Source: Clostridiales bacterium
GTDB lineage: Bacteria > Bacillota > Clostridia > Saccharofermentanales > Saccharofermentanaceae
Assembly (NCBI GenBank): GCA_017612755.1
Contig: JAGAFH010000215.1
Span: forward strand, 1 to 13,417
Direction: 5' to 3'
DNA: 13,417 nucleotides
Part shown: in pieces, positions 1-5,284 of the stretch
Layout of the letters: each line of letters begins with the position of its first letter
Numbering within the stretch: the first letter of the stretch is position 1
The notes under the pieces: model-generated
Told to the model about the DNA's origin: nothing
Databases searched by the model: none
Seen by the model: only the letters and a program-made list of their open reading frames with translations
Made by a program: the position numbers and the translations under genes

Positions 1-1
1 C

Positions 2-178
2 GTATCCGATGTGGTCTATTCCAATACGATCACTCCTACTACATATACTGACGGAACGTATTATGACTTCGACTATGCTGTCGGTTACGGTAATGCAGTT
101 CCCGGTACGTATGTCATCAATGCATATGATGCAACCACAGGCAATACGATCTTTACAGGCGCTATCGCTGTAGAGTAA
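2..178 (+). CDS. C-terminal end of a lipoprotein-array protein (partial, cut by left edge)
   Basis: An open frame enters from the left edge and ends at TAA 176-178, giving 58 residues. It is rich in Tyr, Thr and Asp and looks like the final beta strands of a secreted domain. Its pattern, a VVYS strand, a run of alternating Tyr/Asp residues, a PGTYVI turn-strand and a final strand after a Gly, matches the ends of the next two proteins (LIYTS, SDTYRIVFYD or DDTYKIVFYD). I therefore read it as another member of the same tandem family, although its start and lipobox lie outside the window. Only 24 bases without a hairpin separate it from the next gene, so the two are probably co-transcribed. No function can be given. 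Confidence 0.7.
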   Translation, partial: VSDVVYSNTITPTTYTDGTYYDFDYAVGYGNAVPGTYVINAYDATTGNTIFTGAIAVE

Positions 179-202
179 TTATTTTCCAGGGGGAGAGGTT
201 TT

Positions 203-1072
203 ATGAAAAAGACTACAAAGACAGTTATCAGTTCGGTCCTTGCTCTTTCGGTCATGGCAGGAGCAACAGGATGCTCTCTTTTCGACAAGGCAGCTTCCGA
301 GTGCCAGGAAGTCGGAGACGAGTTTATCCAGGCAGCTCTTGAGAGGGAGATCTCAGATATGATCGATCTCTGCGAGGACGAGGATGATGCAACAGCTGCA
401 CTTTCTGCTTATGAAGCAGAGGATGAGGCTATCGATCTGATCCTTGAAAAGGCAGAATTTGAGGCAGGCAAGGCTGAATGCAAGACTAAGGACGGAAAGG
501 GAAAGATCGAGTATACGATCACTCTTCCTGACTACGAGGCAGCACTTGACGAGGAGCCTGAGGATGAGGATGAGTTCGGAGATCTTCTCGCAGATGTTGA
601 AGAAACAGTCGAGATCAATGTTACTCTTGAGTTTAAGCTCAACAAGAAAGATAAGTGGCAGATCAGCAATCCTGATGATTTTGCCGAGGATTTCTTCGGT
701 GAGCTGGATGAGATCGATTTTCCTTTCGGTTCCGACTATGAAGACTGGGTAGATTACCTTGACTGGTGGGGCGATAACGGAAGCGGCGTTTACTCTGATG
801 CTTACTACATCGAGCTCGATATCATTCCTACATCAGATCATCAGGATTATGATAATGATATCTGGGAGTTCTACTACGAGGTATACAACGAGGGCGGTAC
901 AAATCTTATCTACACAAGCCCCGATAAGACTGATGCCGGCTGGTACATTGAAGCATATTTCTATGCTGACTATGTATGGGATCAGTATGAGCTTCCTTCT
1001 GATACATACCGCATCGTCTTCTATGACCTTGACGGACATGAGATCGCAGAGGATTCCTGTACGGTAAACTGA
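203..1072 (+). CDS. Uncharacterised acidic lipoprotein, tandem-family member A
   Basis: This 289-residue protein is probably exported and lipid-anchored on the outer face of the membrane. Residues 1-23 form a signal peptide (Lys-rich start, hydrophobic core) ending in a lipobox-like AGATGC with Cys24 as the predicted acylated residue. Residues about 30-100 look helical and strongly acidic. A strand pair KIEYTITLPDYE, an Asp/Glu-rich loop (DEEPEDEDEF), a strand VEINVTLEFKL and DKWQISNPDDFAEDFF follow; this helix-plus-sheet order recalls NTF2-like/DUF4878-type lipoprotein domains, but that is only an analogy. From about residue 185 there is a Tyr/Trp/Asp-rich linker and a beta-rich domain ending in a TYRIVFYD strand. 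The start at 203 follows a GGGAGAGG ribosome binding site. A terminator follows the gene. It is closely related to the next gene. I do not recognise its function; ligand binding or envelope sensing are only guesses. Confidence 0.9.
   Translation: MKKTTKTVISSVLALSVMAGATGCSLFDKAASECQEVGDEFIQAALEREISDMIDLCEDEDDATAALSAYEAEDEAIDLILEKAEFEAGKAECKTKDGKGKIEYTITLPDYEAALDEEPEDEDEFGDLLADVEETVEINVTLEFKLNKKDKWQISNPDDFAEDFFGELDEIDFPFGSDYEDWVDYLDWWGDNGSGVYSDAYYIELDIIPTSDHQDYDNDIWEFYYEVYNEGGTNLIYTSPDKTDAGWYIEAYFYADYVWDQYELPSDTYRIVFYDLDGHEIAEDSCTVN
461..720 (+). repeat. Conserved core block, copy 1 of a tandem gene duplication
   Basis: These 260 bases match 1461-1720 with no gap. I count about 23 differences by eye (near 91% identity), clearly more similar than the 5' part of the same two genes. 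The block encodes residues of about 87-172, which include the LPDYE strand, the acidic loop and the DKW strand. Confidence 0.85.
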
Positions 1073-1098
1073 TAACTGAAGCAGTTGAAAAGCATATG

Positions 1099-1136
1099 CA
1101 CCGTTCCGGCTTTATACCGGGACGGTGTTTTTTTTT
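1099..1136 (+). terminator. Rho-independent terminator after lipoprotein A
   Basis: CACCGTTCCGG (1099-1109) pairs with CCGGGACGGTG (1117-1127), an 11-base-pair stem with one G-T pair and a short loop, followed directly by nine T (1128-1136). It lies 27 bases after the stop of the preceding gene and should end that transcript. Confidence 0.92.
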
Positions 1137-1147
1137 ACCAATAGTTG

Positions 1148-1153
1148 TATAAT
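1148..1153 (+). promoter_or_regulatory. Candidate -10 box for lipoprotein B
   Basis: A perfect TATAAT lies between the terminator and the next start codon, about 50 bases upstream of ATG 1203. The place for a -35 box falls in the terminator T-run and shows no good TTGACA match, so the call rests on the -10 and on the need for a new transcript after a strong terminator. Confidence 0.45.
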
Positions 1154-1202
1154 GATTGGGCAAACCGGGGTAGATCCCTGTGAATGAAAAAGGAGATTTA
1201 TT

Positions 1203-2048
1203 ATGAAAAAGGCAACAAAAACAGCGGTCAGCGCACTTCTTGCTGTTTCCGTAATGGCAGGTGCTACAAGTTGTTCTCTTTTCGACAAAGCCAACGAACA
1301 GTGCCAGGAAGTGGGAGACGAGTTCATTAAGGCAGCTCTTGAAAGAGAGATCACTGATATGATCGATCTTTGCGAGGATGAGGATGATGCAACAGAGGCT
1401 CTCGGAGCTTACGAGGAAGAGAATGAACCTGTTGACATGATCATTTCCAGAGGAGAGTTTGAGGCAGGCAAGGCTGAGTGCAAGACTAAGGACGGAAAGG
1501 GAAAGATCGAGTATACTATCACTCTTCCTGATTATGAGGCAGCACTTGACGAGGATCCTGAAGACGAGGATGAGTTTGACGATCTTCTTGACGATGTAGA
1601 GGGTACAGTCGAGATCAATGTTACTCTTGAGTTTAAGCTCAACAAGAAAGATAAGTGGGAGATCAGCAATCCCGATGATTTTGCAGAAGATTTCTTCGGT
1701 GAGCTGGACGATATCGATTTCCCCTTCGGACCTGACTACAGCACGATGATCTCTTATACTGACTGGTGGTATACATCTTCATATGAGCTTGAGCTTGATA
1801 TGATCGTAGACTCCGCTTACCAGGATGTAGTCTTTGAATTCTACTTTGAGGTCTATAACAACAACGGAAACAACCTGATCTATACAAGCCCTGACAAGAC
1901 AGACAGCGGTTACTATATCGAGGCTTATTTCTATCCCTCTGATATCGGACTTACAAGCTTCCCCGATGATACATACAAGATCGTCTTCTATGACCTTAAC
2001 GGACATGAGATCGCATCTGATTCGTACACATTGAGCGGCGGTTACTGA
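1203..2048 (+). CDS. Uncharacterised acidic lipoprotein, tandem-family member B
   Basis: This 281-residue protein is a close paralogue of the gene before it, with the same signal peptide and lipobox-like AGATSC (Cys24), the same acidic helical part, strand block KIEYTITLPDYE, acidic loop (DEDPEDEDEFDD), VEINVTLEFKL strand, DKWEISNPDDFAEDFF segment and C-terminal beta domain ending in TYKIVFYDLNGHEIASDS. The two genes align without gaps from the start codon (offset exactly 1000 bases) to about 1730. They then differ in the Tyr/Trp linker, where this copy is shorter, and converge again near the end. ATG 1203 follows AAGGAG. The gene is bracketed by terminators, so it is probably its own transcription unit. 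It is probably an exported, lipid-anchored surface protein; its function is unknown. Confidence 0.9.
   Translation: MKKATKTAVSALLAVSVMAGATSCSLFDKANEQCQEVGDEFIKAALEREITDMIDLCEDEDDATEALGAYEEENEPVDMIISRGEFEAGKAECKTKDGKGKIEYTITLPDYEAALDEDPEDEDEFDDLLDDVEGTVEINVTLEFKLNKKDKWEISNPDDFAEDFFGELDDIDFPFGPDYSTMISYTDWWYTSSYELELDMIVDSAYQDVVFEFYFEVYNNNGNNLIYTSPDKTDSGYYIEAYFYPSDIGLTSFPDDTYKIVFYDLNGHEIASDSYTLSGGY
1461..1720 (+). repeat. Conserved core block, copy 2 of a tandem gene duplication
   Basis: This is the second copy of the block at 461-720, at an offset of exactly 1000 bases. The longest identical runs cover GAGATCAATG through AAGATAAGTGG (1611-1658). It is a direct repeat made by gene duplication, not a mobile element: there are no terminal inverted repeats or transposase. 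Confidence 0.85.
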
Positions 2049-2071
2049 TAACCTGAGATCTGATGTAATTG

Positions 2072-2108
2072 CCACCGCTCCGTCTTGTTGACGGGGCGGT
2101 GGTTTTTT
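2072..2108 (+). terminator. Rho-independent terminator after lipoprotein B
   Basis: CCACCGCTCCGTC (2072-2084) pairs with GACGGGGCGGTGG (2090-2102), a 13-base-pair stem with one T-G pair and the loop TTGTT, followed by six T (2103-2108). It starts 24 bases after the preceding stop. The TTG in the loop opens a longer reading frame into the next gene but is not its start. Confidence 0.93.
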
Positions 2109-2122
2109 GTGACCAAAAATAT

Positions 2123-2128
2123 TATAAT
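2123..2128 (+). promoter_or_regulatory. Candidate -10 box for lipoprotein C and its downstream operon
   Basis: TATAAT sits 14 bases after the terminator T-run and 28 bases before ATG 2157. No convincing -35 is visible at 16-18 bases. The surrounding 13-mer TTATAATAAGCAG (2122-2134) recurs at the ileS promoter (5244-5256), which supports a promoter role. Confidence 0.5.
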
Positions 2129-2144
2129 AAGCAGAATAAAAAGC

Positions 2145-2149
2145 AGGAG
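2145..2149 (+). promoter_or_regulatory. Ribosome binding site that fixes the lipoprotein C start
   Basis: AGGAG lies 7 bases before ATG 2157. This places the start after the terminator and the -10 box, and directly before a signal peptide, rather than at the in-frame TTG 2085 inside the terminator loop. Confidence 0.8.
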
Positions 2150-2156
2150 TATTATT

Positions 2157-3029
2157 ATGACGAAAACTAAGAGAATAACGATCAGGGTGATGGCGGCCGT
2201 TATGGCAGCATCTTTCGCCCTGTTGTCCACCTCTTGTTCCGGATTTCTTAAAGAGATAGCCAAGGACAAAGTAAAGACTGTCGTAACGGATGAGATGGAC
2301 TGTCTCATGAAAGACCCGGAGGCATATCTTACGAAGAATTCATCAGGCGACTATATCTCCTCTTTGTCAGAAGAACAGAAGGATATAGCTTTGGAACTCT
2401 TATCCGGTTATTCATACAAGATCGAGAGCGTAAAGCTCAATGATAAGAGAACAAAGGCTACTGTTACGGTGGAGATCCCCGATGTCTATATAATGAACGA
2501 TGAGCTTCTGACGGGGACTTCTGATGAGATCATTGAAAAGATAAAAGAAAATGATCCTTCAGACCAGACCGTGGTACTGACTGTAAAGAGGACTGACCAC
2601 AATTGGAAGATAGAGAGCGTTTCCGAGTTTGAAAAGATCTTTTTCTCCGGTTTTTCAAAGATATGCGTCTTTGATGAGGACGGAAATCCCATCAGTATCA
2701 ACGAGGCTTTTATCGAGTCTATATATGTGGACAGCTGCTGGTATGACGCCCTCTCAGGAAATCCTGTTACAAACAACAGTACTTCTTCCGACATGGCGCT
2801 TCAAAGCGTTTTCTACTTCAATTCACCCATGTCCATGACCCTGGAAGCAGTACTCTACAGAAACGATACACAGATACAGACGATCGAAGTTACTTTGGAC
2901 GGGAATATCACTGCCGAGTGTGATTTTATGCCCGAAAACGGCGATAGCTACCAGAGCGGAACGTACAGGGCGGAACTGCTTTACGGTGATACCGTCATAG
3001 CTGTTTCAGACGATCTTAACGTCAACTGA
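2157..3029 (+). CDS. Uncharacterised lipoprotein, diverged tandem-family member C
   Basis: This is a 290-residue exported protein. The signal peptide (residues 1-26: TKTKR basic start, then an Ala/Met-rich core) ends in LSTSC with Cys27 as the likely lipidated residue; Ser at -3 is less usual. The middle follows the same plan as the two preceding lipoproteins: a helical segment, a KATVTVEIPDV strand (compare KIEYTITLPDY), a VVLTVKRT strand, then HNWKIESVSEFEKIFF (compare DKWQISNPDDFAEDFF). A beta-rich C-terminal part ends in SGTYRAELLY. I infer a diverged paralogue, although sequence identity is low. Unlike the other members it lacks the heavy Asp/Glu loop, has no terminator after it, and lies only 15 bases before a methyltransferase gene, with which it is probably co-transcribed. 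Its function is unknown. Confidence 0.88.
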   Translation: MTKTKRITIRVMAAVMAASFALLSTSCSGFLKEIAKDKVKTVVTDEMDCLMKDPEAYLTKNSSGDYISSLSEEQKDIALELLSGYSYKIESVKLNDKRTKATVTVEIPDVYIMNDELLTGTSDEIIEKIKENDPSDQTVVLTVKRTDHNWKIESVSEFEKIFFSGFSKICVFDEDGNPISINEAFIESIYVDSCWYDALSGNPVTNNSTSSDMALQSVFYFNSPMSMTLEAVLYRNDTQIQTIEVTLDGNITAECDFMPENGDSYQSGTYRAELLYGDTVIAVSDDLNVN

Positions 3030-3030
3030 C

Positions 3031-3035
3031 GGAGG
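3031..3035 (+). promoter_or_regulatory. Ribosome binding site for a TTG start
   Basis: GGAGG lies 9 bases before TTG 3045. The stop of the preceding gene (TGA 3027-3029) is in the same frame, so no earlier start is possible, and the next ATG is too far inside the protein. This supports the rare TTG initiation codon. Confidence 0.8.
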
Positions 3036-3044
3036 TTAGATAAG

Positions 3045-3926
3045 TTGTTTATTTCCAACGGATGGAAGGATTTTGAAGTACTGTATGCAGGAGACGGCGA
3101 CAAGGCGGAAAGGTGGGGCGACGTTATCTTAAGACGCCCGGATCCCCAGGCAATCTGGCCTTTTCCCGAAACAGACATAAAGCCTCATGCCGTATATAAC
3201 AGGAGCAGTACGGGAGGGGGATCCTGGTCGAAACTACGATCCATGCCTTCCAAGTGGAATGTGTCATATAACTCCCTGGGTAAAGAGCTGACCTTCATCA
3301 TAGAACCGACTTCTTTCAAGCATACCGGGCTTTTCCCCGAACAGTCATCCAACTGGGATTTCTGCGGAAAGCTCATTTCCGATGCCAAGGCGGCAGGTAA
3401 AAAGGACATAAAGATCTTAAATCTATTCGCTTATACCGGGGGAGCTACCTGCGCTGCGGCAGCCCACGGGGCAGACGAAGTGGTCCATGTGGATTCCTCC
3501 AAGGGCATGATAAACAGGGCCAAAGAGAATCTGGCCCTTTCCGGTCTTTCCGGCAGCTACGTCCGCTATATAGCGGAAGACTGCAGGAAGTTCGTGGAAA
3601 GGGAGATAAGAAGGGGCAGGAAATACGACGGAATAATCATGGATCCGCCCAAGTACGGAAGAGGCCCTACAGGAGAATTGTGGGAGATCGAAAAGTCCCT
3701 TTATGAATTCGTGGAGAGGTGTTCTCTTCTTTTGTCCGACGATCCTCTTTTCGTGCTAATAAGTTCCTATGCCACCGAGCTTAATCCCTCGGCGGTGGGA
3801 AATGTCCTGGATCTTATTGTAGGGAAGAAGTTCGGAGGAAAGACTGAGTCTGACGAGCTGGGACTTCCGGTCAGTAATATGGGCATCTGCCTGCCCTGCG
3901 GACAGACTGCGAGATGGAGCAGATGA
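3045..3926 (+). CDS. RlmI/RlmK-like class I SAM-dependent methyltransferase
   Basis: This 293-residue cytoplasmic enzyme is predicted to transfer a methyl group from S-adenosylmethionine, probably to ribosomal RNA. The SAM-binding motif I is LNLFAYTGG (about residues 125-133), followed by an acidic strand end HVDSSKGM and the catalytic motif DPPKYGRGP (from D200). The order LFAYTGG, VD.S, then DPPK is typical of the COG1092 family, which includes the 23S rRNA m5C1962 enzyme RlmI. This protein is shorter than RlmI and its N-terminus does not look like a PUA domain, so the exact RNA target is uncertain. It starts with TTG behind GGAGG. Its stop overlaps the next gene, a pseudouridine synthase, which fits a role in RNA modification. 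Confidence 0.88.
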   Translation: MFISNGWKDFEVLYAGDGDKAERWGDVILRRPDPQAIWPFPETDIKPHAVYNRSSTGGGSWSKLRSMPSKWNVSYNSLGKELTFIIEPTSFKHTGLFPEQSSNWDFCGKLISDAKAAGKKDIKILNLFAYTGGATCAAAAHGADEVVHVDSSKGMINRAKENLALSGLSGSYVRYIAEDCRKFVEREIRRGRKYDGIIMDPPKYGRGPTGELWEIEKSLYEFVERCSLLLSDDPLFVLISSYATELNPSAVGNVLDLIVGKKFGGKTESDELGLPVSNMGICLPCGQTARWSR

Positions 3927-4621
3927 CACCTGAAGTCCTTTACGAAGATAACCATGTCATAGTGGCTGTAAAGCCGGCAGGAGTCCTTTCCCAGGCCGAC
4001 GGGACTGATGCTCCTGATATGCTGGGTATCCTGAAGGGATATCTGAAAGAAAAGTACAATAAACCCGGAAACGTCTATCTGGGGCTGGTCCATCGTCTTG
4101 ACAGAAATGTGGAGGGCGTTATGGTCTTTGCCAGGACCGACAAGGCAGCCTCCAGACTCTCGGAACAGATCAGGACAGGTAAGACTACCAAGAGATACAG
4201 GGCGGTAGTAAACGGTCTTTTTCCCCAGAAGGAGGGGAGACTGGAGGATATCCTCAGAAAGGTGAAGACCGACCAGGGATTCCGGGCAGTGATCAAGAAC
4301 AGCATCTCCTGTAATGCCGACAAGAAGGCTGTGTTGGATTACAGGATAACAGGAGAAGGAAAATATAAGGGAAAGGACGTTTCTCTTGTGGATATCCGCC
4401 TTGAGACAGGCAGGTTTCATCAGATCAGATGCCAGATGTCAGGGGCATCCCATCCTCTTCTCGGAGACAGAAAATATGGGGACAGGACCTTCGGTGACGG
4501 TAAGAAGATATGTCTGCAGTCCTACATGATCGGCTTTTACCATCCGGTCAAAAATGAATATATGGAGTTTGAGATACCTGTTAAGCAGGAGACTCCCTGG
4601 AATACTTTTACGGAGGAATGA
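3914..4621 (+). CDS. RluA-family RNA pseudouridine synthase
   Basis: The 235-residue protein converts specific uridines in RNA to pseudouridine. It opens with EVLYEDNHVIVAVKPAGVL, the usual first strands of RluA enzymes, and carries the catalytic motif HRLDR with Asp63 as the expected nucleophile. It then shows KRYRAVVNG, LETGRFHQIR (RNA-binding/active-site Arg region) and HPLLGDRKYG. The residues after HRLDR read NVEGV, where most relatives have P-x-S-G. There is no N-terminal S4 domain, as in the short clostridial members. Which uridine and which RNA it modifies cannot be told. The start could be ATG 3914, or ATG 3923, which forms an ATGA overlap with the stop of the methyltransferase; both imply translational coupling. 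Confidence 0.93.
   Translation: MEQMTPEVLYEDNHVIVAVKPAGVLSQADGTDAPDMLGILKGYLKEKYNKPGNVYLGLVHRLDRNVEGVMVFARTDKAASRLSEQIRTGKTTKRYRAVVNGLFPQKEGRLEDILRKVKTDQGFRAVIKNSISCNADKKAVLDYRITGEGKYKGKDVSLVDIRLETGRFHQIRCQMSGASHPLLGDRKYGDRTFGDGKKICLQSYMIGFYHPVKNEYMEFEIPVKQETPWNTFTEE
4612..4616 (+). promoter_or_regulatory. Ribosome binding site that fixes the HD-protein start
   Basis: GGAGG lies 9 bases before ATG 4626. It supports this start rather than the in-frame ATG 4554, which would lie 68 bases inside the preceding gene and has no such site. Confidence 0.8.
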
Positions 4622-4625
4622 ATAT

Positions 4626-5216
4626 ATGGCAGAAGGATTTAAACTGACACAGGAACAGATAGAGGAAAATAAGAAGTTCATAGAGGAAAAGCTTCTCAGC
4701 ACGGGAAGAAATGGTATGGAGAGACTGGTGACCTGGCTTGGGAATACTGATTTTTATACAGCTCCGGCCTCTACAAAGTACCATCTCCACTGTAAGGGCG
4801 GTCTTGCCCTTCACTCCATAAATGTCTACAACAGGCTCAAGGCCAAAGTGGATGAGGGACTTGTAGATCTTAAGGAGGATACGGTCATTATCACGGCCCT
4901 TCTTCACGATGTCTGCAAGGCCAACTTCTATGAGGTCCAGAAGCGCAACAGAAAGATCGAAGGACAGTGGCAGGAGATAGAGGAATGGGGCGTTAACGAC
5001 AAGCTCCCCATCGGCCACGGAGACAAATCCTGCTTCATAATCCAGAGCTGTATCAAGATCTCTCCCGAGGAATATGCCATGATCAGGTTCCATATGGGAA
5101 GGGAGTCTGACAGCAATAACGATCCCTTTTCCAAGGCTGCGGCTTTCTATCCGGCAGTAGCAGCCATCCATACAGCTGATCTGGAAACGGCTTTTATTGT
5201 CGAGTCCAGAATGTGA
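4626..5216 (+). CDS. HD-domain phosphohydrolase of unknown substrate
   Basis: This 196-residue soluble protein carries the HD-superfamily metal-binding pattern: His63 in GLALHS, His94-Asp95 in LLHDVCK, further His at 131 (GHGD) and 156 (RFHMG), and Asp185 in IHTADLE. HD proteins usually cleave phosphoester bonds in nucleotides or nucleic acids using divalent metals. The sequence does not say which substrate is used here, and no second domain (RelA, OB-fold or PolyA polymerase) is present. It begins 4 bases after the pseudouridine synthase stop and probably belongs to the same transcript, which hints at, but does not prove, a role in RNA or nucleotide metabolism. The next gene has its own promoter. 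Confidence 0.85.
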   Translation: MAEGFKLTQEQIEENKKFIEEKLLSTGRNGMERLVTWLGNTDFYTAPASTKYHLHCKGGLALHSINVYNRLKAKVDEGLVDLKEDTVIITALLHDVCKANFYEVQKRNRKIEGQWQEIEEWGVNDKLPIGHGDKSCFIIQSCIKISPEEYAMIRFHMGRESDSNNDPFSKAAAFYPAVAAIHTADLETAFIVESRM

Positions 5217-5220
5217 TGCC

Positions 5221-5250
5221 TTGACTTTGAATCCCTATAATATTTATAAT
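5221..5250 (+). promoter_or_regulatory. Promoter of ileS and the long downstream operon
   Basis: TTGACT (5221-5226), an 18-base spacer and TATAAT (5245-5250) form a good housekeeping-type promoter. A start of transcription near 5257 would leave a leader of only about 28 bases before ATG 5285, too short for a T-box. A second TATAAT at 5236 is only 9 bases from the -35 box. AAGGTGA (5271-5277) serves as ribosome binding site. Confidence 0.8.
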
Positions 5251-5284
5251 AAGCAGTCAGTATTTTGCGGAAGGTGAGACGAGT

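Noticed and set aside
203..2048. Tandem direct repeat as a mobile element
   Set aside because: There are no inverted ends, target duplications or transposase; the repeat boundaries follow gene and domain structure, so gene duplication explains it.
2085..2156. N-terminal extension of lipoprotein C starting at TTG 2085
   Set aside because: This start lies in the loop of a strong terminator and would place 24 residues before an otherwise normal signal peptide; ATG 2157 has a good AGGAG.
3767..4420. Minus-strand open frame of 217 codons across the methyltransferase and pseudouridine synthase genes
   Set aside because: Both + strand genes carry intact family motifs; the minus-strand product has no domain signature, and I see no promoter for it.
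4608..5171. Minus-strand open frame of 187 codons antisense to the HD protein
   Set aside because: The + strand frame has the full HD metal-ligand pattern and a strong ribosome binding site, so the antisense frame is a shadow.
5221..5241. Promoter formed by TTGACT and the first TATAAT at 5236
   Set aside because: The spacer is only 9 bases; the second TATAAT at 5245 gives a normal 18-base spacer.
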